Under the pieces are notes generated by a model, which worked only from the letters and a program-made list of their open reading frames with translations, was not told the origin of the DNA and made no database searches. Positions 8,956-17,810 of a stretch of 64,000 nucleotides of DNA are shown here, piece after piece. The stretch covers positions 1,360,854-1,424,853 of the forward strand of contig BJOX01000021.1 of NCBI GenBank assembly GCA_009731375.1, read 5' to 3'. Origin of the DNA: Paulinella micropora (taxonomy: Eukaryota > Cercozoa > Imbricatea > Euglyphida). Within the stretch, counting starts at the first letter, position 1; every line of letters starts with the position of its first letter. Made by a program: the position numbers and the translations under genes.

Positions 8956-9451
8956 TCGCAGAAAACCCGCAAAAAAGCCCCGCTGGCAACCCCAGACTGT
9001 GTGCGAGATCGCGATCGTAGACCTGCGCTCCTCCCACTTGCGGAAGTTGACTCTCTTCCAGTGAAAGAACTTGCCCTTCTGGCTAAGATTTGAGATGGCG
9101 GAGGCCCGCGCTGCTTGAAGATCCCGGATGGCCACTTTGCGGATGTCGTAGGGCACGCTGAGAAGCCACGGCCTGGCTCGCACAAATTCGCTATCTTGTT
9201 TCACAAACCGCAGACGCTTGCCAGCTAGATCAAAGTTGCCCAAGCAGCGCATTCTACCGCCCATTTTGGCCCTTCTTTGTTCTCGGCGCTCCTTTTGTTC
9301 TTGGCGCTCTCTGGCCTTTCTGGCCTTGATCTCTTCGGGCGTCTCCTCCTTCTCCGGCGCGTCCTTCTGCTCCTGCGACTTCTGTTCCTTTTTTTGTCGC
9401 TTGTGCTTGGCGGGCTTTCCCTCCTCCTTTTCTTGGCGCCGCCTCTTTTTA

Positions 9452-9522
9452 CCAGCCGCTTACGCGGGCTGAAGAGAAGCACGCTGGGCTTGAAGGGGGG
9501 GCACGGGGGGCATGCCCCCCGG
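9452..9522 (-). repeat. DHE 5 (long form)
   Basis: CAGCCGCTTACGCGGGCT arm, a middle AGCACGCTGGGCTT segment, then CGGGGGGCATGCCCCCCG. The long form with the 'CACGCTGGGCT' centre recurs at 13743, 22714 and 51223. Confidence 0.8.
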
Positions 9523-10098
9523 CGGCCAAGCTTGCCTAACCTTTTTATCCTTGCTATTTGGGTAGATCCTGAACGTGAGTGTCTTGAGCGGGGGCCCGGG
9601 CAGACCTGCTTTCTTATTCAGAGTAAACTTCTTCTTCTTGGGCTGTTTGTTCTGAGTCTCGTCTGCTTTAGATGCGTTGCGTTTTGCGTTAGCCTGAGTT
9701 GCGGGCAGCAGTGCAAGTCGCGACTGCCAGGAGGTCTCCTGCGGGTCCTGCGGGTCCTGCGGGTCTTGCTCGGTTGTAGGATCATACCTTCTGACCGAAC
9801 TCCATGAACCGTTACCTAGGGCCCTGCTCAGAGAAATAGGCAGGCGGCTTGCGCTAGCTCTGGCCAGACCGCCTCCTGTGTAGAGAAGTAACTGCCTAGA
9901 CATGTCTCTGGTAACCTCGGACCAAAACGGCGCATAAGCTTTTTGCTGGGGCTCTGGAGGAGACTGTGCGTGCCTGAACTTTTTCTCCCGGACCTTTTCT
10001 TCTCGTGGCCAACCCGCCGGCGTGGGCTGGAGGGGCGTTTTGGGATGCCATGCTCCCCCGAGGTCCCAGAGTGTGCGCCGCCTCATTGAAGAAGTCAC

Positions 10099-10781
10099 TC
10101 GTCGGATGGCTTAGACGGAGCTTGTATCAGCTTCATCTAAGCCATAAAGCCAAGGGCAGGGCCATGCCTGTAGCTGGTCACAAAGTGGGCAGGTTGAATT
10201 TGTGGGTTTAGAGGGAGAGCAAAAANNNNNNNNNNNNNNNNNNNNNNNNNNNNNNNNNNNNNNNNNNNNNNNNNNNNNNNNNNNNNNNNNNNNNNNNNNN
10301 NNNNNNNNNNNNNNNNNNNNNNNNNNNNNNNNNNNNNNNNNNNNNNNNNNNNNNNNNNNNNNNNNNNNNNNNNNNNNNNNNNNNNNNNNNNNNNNNNNNN
10401 NNNNNNNNNNNNNNNNNNNNNNNNNNNNNNNNNNNNNNNNNNNNNNNNNNNNNNNNNNNNNNNNNNNNNNNNNNNNNNNNNNNNNNNNNNNNNNNNNNNN
10501 NNNNNNNNNNNNNNNNNNNNNNNNNNNNNNNNNNNNNNNNNNNNNNNNNNNNNNNNNNNNNNNNNNNNNNNNNNNNNNNNNNNNNNNNNNNNNNNNNNNN
10601 NNNNNNNNNNNNNNNNNNNNNNNNNNNNNNNNNNNNNNNNNNNNNNNNNNNNNNNNNNNNNNNNNNNNNNNNNNNNNNNNNNNNNNNNNNNNCTCTCCCC
10701 TTTTTGCCCTCTCCCCGTTCCCCCCCCCCTTTCTCTTGTTTCTTGCGTAAATAAACCTTAGAAAGAATCGACCGAAGTAAA
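10099..10781. other. Fanzor 5' flank (left end), then assembly gap
   Basis: 10099-10225 is almost identical to 19809-19935, upstream of the intact Fanzor (CTCGTCGGATGGCTTAGA ... GGGTTTAGAGGGAGAGC), so it is probably the element's left end. 10226-10692 is N. 10693-10781 is pyrimidine-rich leader before the HNH gene. Confidence 0.7.
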
Positions 10782-12047
10782 ATGTCCAGTCAGGCTATTT
10801 CTTCCGCCGTCGGACTGCCAACAGCGACAGCACCAGGCAGAAAAAAGAAAATAGAATCACAGCATGACGCGGCCGAGCTTTGTATTAAGAAAGCTAGGCT
10901 TGGGGAAACTCCTGCTGAGACCTCTGCTACCGAGCTGGCACCAGCGCTTCATGAATTTGGCAACGCCCAGATTGTCTTTCCTGGATTTTCAGAAATAGCA
11001 TCTTACATTGAAGAAATGCTTACCTCAAAAGGTGTTCTAAAAACTGCGGACGGATCATTTTGGATCAGACAAGTCATCCAAACGTTTTTGAACTGCGACG
11101 AAGGTAAGGCACGTGACATTTGGAAGTATATTCGAAGAAAAAACGACGCAGCGACAGACAAAGAAAAATCATTTGTCTATACAGAGGCAATATTCCCTTT
11201 GTCTGCTGGTGGTACTGGCCGCCCTGTACCAGTTGCCAACCTTTCGGAAATCATAAAAATTCTCATGCAGCCTCGTGCTTCCAAGAGTTTTCGTAGCGTA
11301 CTGTTTGCAATATGTGCGCGGGCGCTAACTTCAAGCGGCAAAGGCGAGGCAGCTTTGGCAGATCCGTTGCTCGCAGCAGCCGGCCCGACTGTGGCTACAG
11401 AAGATGAAACGCCTGCACTCACAGCATCTACCCCGCTCGAAGAGCGGGCAGGCAAGGTCGAGACAGAGACGCAAGAGAAGCAAGAGCGATCGATGGTCAA
11501 CACGCAAGGCGCTGAAGCAAAAGACAAAGCAGAGCAAGAGATAGTGTCGGCCCTGGGCAGCCACGACTTAAACAGATGGGAAGAAAAGGATATATCAAAT
11601 CCATCAGGAAGACACGTCTTGCGGCAAATCCTGACAAAGATGGAATCGCTTTACAAGCCCTCGGAGGTAAATGTAGCACCGATTTACTTGGGTTATGTAA
11701 GCCCACTCAAAAACATCAAACGCTTTATGTCGCGTGGCCAGGTCCGGAGTTGGATAAAGAAAAACAAAAAGAATCCTTTCCTGCGAGATTATTTTGATGA
11801 CCAGGGCCGCCGTAAGCTCGCCTGGCACGTTGATCACATCATCCCCGTGTCTGTTGGTGGGCTAGATCACCCGCGCAACTACGCCATCATGCCTCAAGTC
11901 TTCAATACTGAGTTTGGCGGGTGGTGGTCCGCCGCGAAGGCTCAATATATCACTCCGACTGCGGCACGTCACGCTTTGTTGTTTGCGCAGTACATGCGCA
12001 AAAAGGTTCAGCGAGATGTAAGTCTGGATGACTTAGAAATGTGGTAA
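10782..12047 (+). CDS. BRO-like N-terminal module + HNH endonuclease, 421 aa
   Basis: ATG at 10782 follows an AT-rich leader. Residues about 85-190 ('FWIRQVIQTFLNCDEGKARDI', 'GRPVPVANLSEIIKILM', 'FRSVLFAICARAL') resemble the BRO/KilA-like module often found in viral and protist proteins. A low-complexity Ala/Glu linker follows. The C-terminal ~150 residues carry 'WHVDHIIPVSVGGLDHPRNY' and a downstream Asn, an HNH nuclease core. The last ~170 residues are almost identical to those of the 646-aa protein at 25182-27122, while the N-termini differ, so the nuclease part has been copied or swapped. Probable role (inference): a homing or selfish endonuclease. The 3' flank is shared with the second copy. 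Confidence 0.75.
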   Translation: MSSQAISSAVGLPTATAPGRKKKIESQHDAAELCIKKARLGETPAETSATELAPALHEFGNAQIVFPGFSEIASYIEEMLTSKGVLKTADGSFWIRQVIQTFLNCDEGKARDIWKYIRRKNDAATDKEKSFVYTEAIFPLSAGGTGRPVPVANLSEIIKILMQPRASKSFRSVLFAICARALTSSGKGEAALADPLLAAAGPTVATEDETPALTASTPLEERAGKVETETQEKQERSMVNTQGAEAKDKAEQEIVSALGSHDLNRWEEKDISNPSGRHVLRQILTKMESLYKPSEVNVAPIYLGYVSPLKNIKRFMSRGQVRSWIKKNKKNPFLRDYFDDQGRRKLAWHVDHIIPVSVGGLDHPRNYAIMPQVFNTEFGGWWSAAKAQYITPTAARHALLFAQYMRKKVQRDVSLDDLEMW

Positions 12048-12195
12048 ACAAAAAGTCTGTTAAGGGTTCTTGTTGTTTTCCAAATAATGCTTGGCTCCAA
12101 GCGGAATCACGAAGGGTCCCTAACAGAAAAAAGCAAATTTATATTAATTAAATTGAACTAAAAAGTCTTCTGCGTCCTGTCGGTTCCCGGAGGAT

Positions 12196-12471
12196 ATGGC
12201 AAAGTTTCTAAGGGCTGGAAAGGGAGGGAAAAAGGGAGGGGCGCGGGGGGGGGGGGGGGGGGCCCCCCCCCGGGGGNNNNNNNNNNTATGCATCTACTTG
12301 CACGCGTTCGTGGAGTACGCCAAGGCATCTTGTGAAGTTTATAATTTTGAACAGATCAAGCACTACCAAGAGACAACACGCGCACGGCTGGGGGACTGCG
12401 CGGAAACGCGCGCATTCTGGGAAGTGCGTGGTTTGCCTTGCGAATATCTGTATTTTAAAAGTTTTAATTAA
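12196..12471 (+). CDS. Fragment of a small unknown protein (gap inside)
   Basis: The frame starts 'MAKFLRAGKGGKK', enters a poly-G/poly-C run with a 10-N gap (12277-12286) and continues 'LHAFVEYAKASCEVYNFEQI' to 'VRGLPCEYLYFKSFN'. The end resembles 'ACGLPAKYLMRSV' of the gene at 24145-24757, suggesting a shared C-terminal module. The stop codon lies in a TTTTAATTAAAA palindrome that may act in 3'-end formation. Confidence 0.4.
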   Translation: MAKFLRAGKGGKKGGARGGGGGAPPRGXXXXCIYLHAFVEYAKASCEVYNFEQIKHYQETTRARLGDCAETRAFWEVRGLPCEYLYFKSFN

Positions 12472-13013
12472 AACAACAAATTTCCTTTTGCACTGAAAAC
12501 TAGGGCGCGGCTCACAAAAAGCTCAGTGTGTCCGCTAAGCGCAGATTTTTCAATAAACCAAAATACTCAGACAGCAATTTCCAATCCAGGGTCCGATCAA
12601 CCCGCAGCCCTTCTAAAAAGAATCTTCATCGTCCTGGCCATGCACAACTAAGGATGTCATTAAAGTTGATTCTGTCGCCAAGTCTGCACGTGCGCGTATT
12701 ACCCGGATTGGATTGAAATCTTAGAGAATCAAACTCCTCCAGAGACCGGCCGGCAGTTGGTTCAGGAGCTGCATCGCAGGCACCAGCGCCGCGGTCAGCG
12801 CGCGGCTCTGCGTCACGAACGACGCGTTCGCAACGCCGCACACTGCGCCCGCCGCTTGCAAACAGGCCGAGGCAACAACCGAGGGGGGAGGGGAAAACAG
12901 GAAGAGAGGCGGGGGGGGGGGGGGGGGGGGTTNNNNNNNNNNTCCCCCTCCCCCCACCCCGCCTGCGCGGGCTGGAAAGGCATGAGGAGGGAAGCGCGGG
13001 GGTGTGGGGGCGT
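12472..13013. other. No clear gene; RE copy, gap and GC-rich remnants
   Basis: 12494-12510 has a repeat A remnant (GCACTGAAAACTAGG). 12706-12760 is an RE copy. 12761-12880 is a GC-rich stretch with open frames but no recognisable protein. 12911-12942 is poly-G and a 10-N gap. Confidence 0.5.
12706..12760 (-). repeat. RE copy (Fanzor right-end-like)
   Basis: Minus strand: CCGGCCGGTCTCTGGAGGAG, then GATTTCAATCCAATC, then a copy-specific CGGGTAATACGCGCACG. Confidence 0.7.
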
Positions 13014-13253
13014 TGCTCCCCGGCACGTGAGTGTCTTGAGCGGGGGCCCGGGCAGACCTGCTTTTTTATTCAGACTAAACTTCTTCTTTTTGGGCTGCTT
13101 GTTCCGCAGCCTTGGCAGCGGCTGGACGGTTTATACGACACGCTAGAAGTTGACGATGCCAACTCGGCCGCTGCCTCTTTTCTGCGCGGCTGTGTAGTGC
13201 AATTTTGGCACGCGTTCCTTTTCCTCGGGGAATACGTACACATGCACACTTAA
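13014..13253. pseudogene. Fanzor N-terminal scrap fused to another gene's tail
   Basis: 13023-13100 (minus) encodes 'KKKKFSLNKKAGLPGPPLKT' of the Fanzor N-terminal region. 13107-13253 (plus) continues into 'LYDTLEVDDANSAAASFLRG', ending at TAA 13251. A similar tail ('SAAAFFMRDCVVQV') follows the RE copy at 23650. Neither piece has a start. Confidence 0.5.
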
Positions 13254-13372
13254 TGACAGATTTAAGTTTAGAGGACTTTGTCGAGCTGTTTTTAATTAAA
13301 AAACTTTTTCTTTTTAGTTTTTCCTTTTCTCAGTTTTCTCTTTTTCTTTTTGAAATAGAATTCTTTTTTATT

Positions 13373-14060
13373 CTAATTGGAGATGGCGGAGGCCCGCGCC
13401 GCTTGCAGGTCTCGAATGGCCACTGCACGGATGGCGTAGGGCACGCTACGAAGCCACGGCCTGGCTCGCACAAATTCACTGTCCTCTTGCACAAACCGCA
13501 GGCGCAGAGTATCTAGATCAAAATCGCCCAAGCAGCGCATTTTACCACCAATCTCGGCCCTTCTTTGTTCTCGGCGCTCCTTTTGTTCTTGGCGCTCTCT
13601 GGCTTTTCTGGCCTTGATCTCTTCGGGCGTCTCCTCCTCCCTCTCTTCCTTGCCTTTCTGCTCCTGCTGCTTCTCCTCTTTTTTTCTTCTCTTGTGCTTG
13701 CCGGGCTTTTCCTCCTTTTTTTCGTGGCGCCGTCTCTTTTTACCAGCCCGCTTACGCGGGCTGAAGGGAAGAAGGCACGCTGGGCTTGGAGGGGGGGCAC
13801 GGGGGGCATGCCCCCCGGCAGCCAAGCACGCCTAACCTGTCTATCCTTGGTCTTGGGGTAGATCCTGCACGTGAGTGTCTTGAGCGGCGGCCCGAGCAGA
13901 CCTGCTTTCTTGTTCAGGCTGAATTTCTTCTTCTTGGGCTGCTGGTTCTGCGTCTCGTCTGTTTTCGCTGCGTTGCGTCTCGCGTTGGCCTGAGTTGGGG
14001 GCAGCAGTGCAAGTCGCGATTTCCAGGAGGTTTCCTGCGGGCCTTGCTGCGAACTAAGAA
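13373..14060 (-). pseudogene. Fanzor copy B, decayed
   Basis: Two parts match the intact Fanzor: 14040-13826 encodes the 'ETSW...PPLKTLTCRIYPKTKD' region and 13742-13378 the Lys/Glu linker to 'LQAARASAISN'. They are joined by DHE 6 in place of about 50 codons, at the same point as in copy A. The copy ends at repeat A/RE remnants and a gap (14109-14168) on one side and AT-rich DNA on the other, so RuvC and the zinc ribbon are missing. Confidence 0.8.
13743..13818 (-). repeat. DHE 6 (long form)
   Basis: CAGCCCGCTTACGCGGGCTG, CACGCTGGGCTTGG, then CGGGGGGCATGCCCCCCG. The right-hand junction is with 'TAAAAAGAGACGG' of the Fanzor linker. Confidence 0.85.
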
Positions 14061-14210
14061 AGGGGCGGATTGGAGTGAAAGCTGGGAGGGGGGGGGGGGC
14101 GCCCCCCCNNNNNNNNNNNNNNNNNNNNNNNNNNNNNNNNNNNNNNNNNNNNNNNNNNNNNNNNNNNNGGGGGGGGGGGGGGGGGGGCGCCCCCCTCCCT
14201 CCTGTTTTCC

Positions 14211-14590
14211 CCCCTCACCCCTCTCCCACGCAGCTTTCTCACGCTTCTTCATCGAGCCCGTCGGCGGCAAGGAATTTCGCCAAAAAGACATACCTTTTAA
14301 ACGTCTTGGCAGCTTTGATGTTTGAGTTTGTCAAACTTTTATTAAATTTCTTTTTCTTAAAGAAAGCATACATCAGACAAAGTATTAGACACAATTTAAA
14401 AAAAAAAATTATTCAAATGAGGACTGTTTGTCAGCCAATGGTCGCCCGCCAGCGGTACACATCCCCCTTGGAGCGCTAAAAACACAAAAGAAATGGCGCT
14501 GGAGCAGCCTTTGGGGCAGCCGGAGCAGGTCCTCCTTGGAAGCGCGTGCGGGAGGAGCAGAAGAGACCCCCAGGAAAAAGAAAGTCCCCG
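14211..14590. repeat. Segmental duplication, copy 2 (copy 1 at 6313-6787)
   Basis: Same sequence as copy 1 without the 108-bp RE-bearing segment. The join here reads GCTTTGATGTTTGAGTTTG. No intact gene is present. Confidence 0.75.
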
Positions 14591-14707
14591 GGGGAAGCAA
14601 AGTCCCCCGGGGGAAAAAGCTCCCCCGGGGGAAAGAAAACCCCCGGGGGGAAAAACTCCCCCGGGGAAAAGAAAGTCCCCGGGGGGAAGCAAAGTCCCCG
14701 GGGGGGC
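14580..14707. repeat. Short CCCCGGGGG palindrome array
   Basis: About seven TCCCCGGGGGA-type palindromes with A/G spacers, as at 6786-7222. It ends directly at a Fanzor scrap. Confidence 0.8.
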
Positions 14708-14763
14708 AAATGATAGGATCTACAACATGGTCCAGGACGTGCACAAGAAAGCCGCAAGATGCG
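14708..14763 (+). pseudogene. Fanzor scrap ('DRIYNMVQDVHKKAA')
   Basis: 56 bp identical to 23296-23351 of copy C, encoding 'IYNMVQDVHKKAA'. It is joined upstream to the palindrome array and downstream to a membrane-protein gene. Confidence 0.7.
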
Positions 14764-15417
14764 GGGGCGGAACTGCACGCGCGTTCGCCCACGGGGCTGC
14801 TGGCTTTTGGCCGGAGGCACAACGCGGAGAAGCTCTCGTGTTCTGGCGTAGCGCTTCTGACCGCGCACGTGGGCGCGGCCGCGTTCTTGCTGTACGAACG
14901 CGGCTGGCCCGTGCAAGCGACAACGGCGTTGTACCAGGCGCTCAACCTGTACAGGCTGCGGCGGGCCCGTGCGAGGATGGCGCGCCGCGCGCGCGGTGGC
15001 CTGCACAACGCGCCCCTGAGCGTTGCACCGCGGGTGTCCTATATGTCGGCCCAGGCGAAGCTCACGCTGCACTGGCTGTCGTGCCTGCAGGCCCTGCACG
15101 TTCTGTACGGTGTGGTCTGGCTAGCGCTCGCGCTGCGCTATCCTTCGTGCCTGTCAGCTCTGCTGCTTGCGGCAATCGCCGGCCTGCTTGCTTTCTCCGA
15201 GCTGTTGCTGTGCTCCCTGCAGCTCAGCATCTACCACAAGGCTCGCACGCAAGCGGTCGCGCGCCGCCGGGCCCGGCTGGCACAGGAATGTCTTGAATCA
15301 CTGGGGTGGGACGGAGAAAGAACTGCGAATTTGTGCCCTTCTTCGCCTCCCCTTTGCCACCCCATTTTTCTGTATATGTACCTACATGATTTTAAACAAC
15401 AAGAATTTGTGCTCTAA
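14764..15417 (+). CDS. Membrane protein, three predicted TM helices, 5' end displaced
   Basis: The frame is open through a GC-rich region to the stop at 15415-15417. Hydrophobic segments: 'GVALLTAHVGAAAFLLY', 'CLQALHVLYGVVWLALALRY' and 'LLLAAIAGLLAFSELLLC', with basic loops between ('RLRRARARMARRARGG', 'ARRRARLA') suggesting a multi-pass orientation. I do not recognise the family. No start codon of its own is evident because a Fanzor scrap and a palindrome array adjoin the 5' side; an internal ATG (MARRARGG) is possible. Confidence 0.45.
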   Translation, partial: GAELHARSPTGLLAFGRRHNAEKLSCSGVALLTAHVGAAAFLLYERGWPVQATTALYQALNLYRLRRARARMARRARGGLHNAPLSVAPRVSYMSAQAKLTLHWLSCLQALHVLYGVVWLALALRYPSCLSALLLAAIAGLLAFSELLLCSLQLSIYHKARTQAVARRRARLAQECLESLGWDGERTANLCPSSPPLCHPIFLYMYLHDFKQQEFVL

Positions 15418-15418
15418 A

Positions 15419-15460
<42 letters not shown>
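15419..15460. repeat. (CT)n microsatellite
   Basis: About 18 CT units lie 25 bp before the ATG at 15484. A similar (TC)n lies before 54715. Confidence 0.9.
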
Positions 15461-15483
15461 GGTGCCCACCTCATCCGCCGCCG

Positions 15484-17553
15484 ATGTCACTGAGCTGTAC
15501 GGTCTGCCGCAAAACTCTAACGGAATGCCAAGAACTGCACACGAAGTTCCGAAACTACCTCGGCAAGTGGCGGAAAATTCATTACAGATACATACACGTG
15601 GTAGCGCCGCCCGAGCTGCTCAACACGGCTCACTGGCCCGAGTGGAAATGGCTATTAGTTGAAGAAGCGGCCAAAACCGAGACGCCCTCGTTGTACATCC
15701 CGGGTTGGGTGAAAAAAATTGCCGAATCCAAGCCTTTCGTGCCGGACAGCAGCCAAGCGGCGGCCGCCAACTCCAGGACCATGACACGAGCAGTACGTGT
15801 CCTGCTAGCGTACACGAAAACATTCCGCAGGGACGATTGTTTGTTGTCTTTCCTGGAAGAACACCCCTGGAAGCCCACGACCGAAGAGCAGGAAGATCTA
15901 CGACGGGCGCTAAAAAGGTGCGCGGGGCGCTCCCCCTTGTTCCGTGTCGACATCGCCGCCCGGCAGAAACTCTGTGAACAGGATTGTAAGAGCGACGGAG
16001 ACGACGCCTTCCCCGGGCTTTGGCAGAGAGACCCTTTGTGCTTCCTGGCGCGACCGGTACCGAGCGGCCTTCTAGATATGTGTCGCCGCTCCTCCGACTT
16101 GAGAGCGAAGGGCGTGCTTGATTGGTGTCAAGATCCGGAAGCCAAGGGCGTGCCGGATAGGCGCGAGGCGCGTCCAAACAAACGACGTGCGCTCGCCGGC
16201 ACGCGCGCTGAGGCTGAGACCGTACCTTTGTACGCCGTGCTCGAAGCATTCCAGGAGGCGCTGTACCAGGCCCTGCCTCACATCTCGGTGTTTTGCAAAG
16301 AGAGCTCGGTCTGGACGACAGAGGAAGTAGCCCAGAGCTTCATGCGCGAAACCGCCTTCGGCCTCACAAGGGTTGTACGCCGGGTGGTGGTCGGCCAACA
16401 GAAAGGCTTCTATGTGCCGTTCGAGGGGCTGCAGACGTCGCGCCTGTACGAAATGTTGGTCCGGGTCCACAGCAGGCACTGTCCGCGCGCGTCTGGCACG
16501 CGCTGGTCGCGAACGTTTTTACATTTCGGCCCGCTCAGCACGCGCTTTGCTCTGGCCTGGGCCTACGCGGCGGCGCGCACGGGCGTCGAGTTTTACGGGC
16601 GCGCCTTACGCGACGAGCCGCCCGTGGAATTTCGCGAGCTGCCCCAGCCCCCGACGCGCTGGCCCGTGGTGCTGGGCTGGGATATTAAGATCGAGTACCA
16701 CGCTGATCACGCCTGGGTTCTGGGCTGGTGGCTGCGCAGCGTAGACAAGGCAGGAGACAACTGGGACTGGCGGCGCAACCCGGGCTACCGCAACCGTGCC
16801 GTTTGGTTCGGCGTGCAAACCCTGACGGACTACAATAGCGGGTGGCACGGCGCGTACGGGGACTTGCTATTAACTCCTTTGCGGAGCTTTGAGCTGCCTG
16901 GCAAGCAGAGGCCGTTTGCACGCCTGTGCCCCCGGGAGCTCAAGTACCTGCCACGACACGGCCTCACTATCGGCGTGAGGCCAGATGAGTTAAAACACTA
17001 TAATACGTTTATTCTGCACGAGGGAAAGCCCGACCGCGAGTCGCTAATGCTCGGGCACACCATGGTCTTATTCAAGGAGGAATCCCAGGACGGGCTGGAT
17101 TTGTACGTGTTCGATTCCATCGGTGATTCTCCGGACCCAGATGTTCCCTTTTACGCGGCGTTGACAAGCGCGTTCCAAGAAGCGAGCGGCCGGGCTGTGA
17201 AACTGCACAGCGCACAGAAAGGCGCGAAGTATGTGCCCCCTTGCGATCAGCGGTTGGAGACTACGTGCGCGCTGTTTTCGCTGACCAGAGCGCTCATGGT
17301 CAGTTACAGCGGCCGCCGCGGGGACCTGTGGTTTGCCACCAAAATTCCTCACCCGTGGCTGCTGATGGTGGCTTTCATGTGGCAGGCAGTCATTATGTGC
17401 CCCAGCGCTTGGCAAGACTTTAAGCCGTCCAGAGACTGCAGCGCCAGGCCTAGCTCGGAGGGGCTATTTTCGTCTCTGCAGGCGGCGCACTGTCACCCCG
17501 CGGGCCCCTTGTTCAAAAAGTATGAAGGGAGGTTGCTGCGGGACGAGCAATGA
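15484..17553 (+). CDS. 689-aa protein with C-terminal Ulp1/adenain-like cysteine protease signature
   Basis: Complete ORF with ATG at 15484. The N-terminus has 'CTVCRKTLTEC'. The C-terminal third carries the order expected of C5/C48 (adenain/Ulp1-like) proteases: H525 in 'GHTMVLF', D544 in 'LYVFDSIGD', Q589 and C595 in 'CDQRLETTCALF'. The Gln-to-Cys spacing (6) and the following hydrophobic helix fit the family. Known: this fold processes capsid proteins in adenoviruses, asfarviruses and polintons, or removes SUMO/ubiquitin. The glycine usually after the catalytic Cys is Ala here. Whether it is a virion maturation protease or a deSUMOylase cannot be told. The region between residues 60 and 500 is unrecognised. 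Confidence 0.6.
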   Translation: MSLSCTVCRKTLTECQELHTKFRNYLGKWRKIHYRYIHVVAPPELLNTAHWPEWKWLLVEEAAKTETPSLYIPGWVKKIAESKPFVPDSSQAAAANSRTMTRAVRVLLAYTKTFRRDDCLLSFLEEHPWKPTTEEQEDLRRALKRCAGRSPLFRVDIAARQKLCEQDCKSDGDDAFPGLWQRDPLCFLARPVPSGLLDMCRRSSDLRAKGVLDWCQDPEAKGVPDRREARPNKRRALAGTRAEAETVPLYAVLEAFQEALYQALPHISVFCKESSVWTTEEVAQSFMRETAFGLTRVVRRVVVGQQKGFYVPFEGLQTSRLYEMLVRVHSRHCPRASGTRWSRTFLHFGPLSTRFALAWAYAAARTGVEFYGRALRDEPPVEFRELPQPPTRWPVVLGWDIKIEYHADHAWVLGWWLRSVDKAGDNWDWRRNPGYRNRAVWFGVQTLTDYNSGWHGAYGDLLLTPLRSFELPGKQRPFARLCPRELKYLPRHGLTIGVRPDELKHYNTFILHEGKPDRESLMLGHTMVLFKEESQDGLDLYVFDSIGDSPDPDVPFYAALTSAFQEASGRAVKLHSAQKGAKYVPPCDQRLETTCALFSLTRALMVSYSGRRGDLWFATKIPHPWLLMVAFMWQAVIMCPSAWQDFKPSRDCSARPSSEGLFSSLQAAHCHPAGPLFKKYEGRLLRDEQ

Positions 17554-17625
17554 CAATAAGACGCTATTCGGGTTTTATGATGTACAAATAAAAAAGAAAA
17601 GATAATTTTCAACAACAACCACACA

Positions 17626-17705
17626 GATTGGATTGAAATCTTAGAGAGGCAAAACCCCTCCAGAGATTCCTACAGCTGGAAGGAAGAAAGGGCAGCACGC
17701 GGCAC
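17626..17705 (-). repeat. Putative Fanzor right end / guide-RNA 3' region (reference RE)
   Basis: Downstream of the intact Fanzor stop: GCCGCGTGCTGCCCTTTC, TCTCTGGAGGGG, GCCTCTCTAAGA, ending GATTTCAATCCAATC at 17626. GGAGGGG...CCTC can pair as a short hairpin. About ten further copies occur in the window, each followed by different DNA. Known: TnpB/Fanzor guide RNAs run from the 3' part of the gene through the right end into flanking DNA. Assignment as RE is inference. Confidence 0.55.
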
Positions 17706-17745
17706 ATCCCCCTCCCTTCTCAGAGGCCCCAATCGAAGCAAAGCA

Positions 17746-17777
17746 ACCAAAACCCGACCTAAAGTCAAGGTTTTGGT
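17746..17777 (-). ncRNA. Hairpin 3' of Fanzor, possible part of its guide RNA
   Basis: ACCAAAACC...GGTTTTGGT, a 9-bp perfect stem with a 14-nt loop, between the Fanzor stop (17811) and the RE. It could be a terminator or a stem of the omega/fRNA scaffold. No transcript evidence. Confidence 0.3.
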
Positions 17778-17810
17778 GCGAGTCTTTTTTATGACCTAAA
17801 CAAAGCTAAG

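Larger units (their letters stand above)
8389..10098 (-). pseudogene. Fanzor copy A, decayed, with DHEs at deletion junctions
   Basis: Matches the intact Fanzor at 17811-19808 in order: N-terminus (from ATG at 10098), Lys/Glu-rich linker, core, the RuvC motif 'VVSIDPGVRS', the 'CNEEFTTQACTQCG' glutamate and zinc ribbon. Three stretches of the full-length gene are missing or cut: about 50 codons after 'RQAW', about 40 codons before 'VVSIDPG', and the last 30 codons. A DHE sits at each junction (9452-9522, 8893-8955, 8327-8388). A smaller deletion ('LRRAN/MVQDV') has no DHE. The frame is broken at the junctions, so this copy cannot make the full nuclease. Confidence 0.85.
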
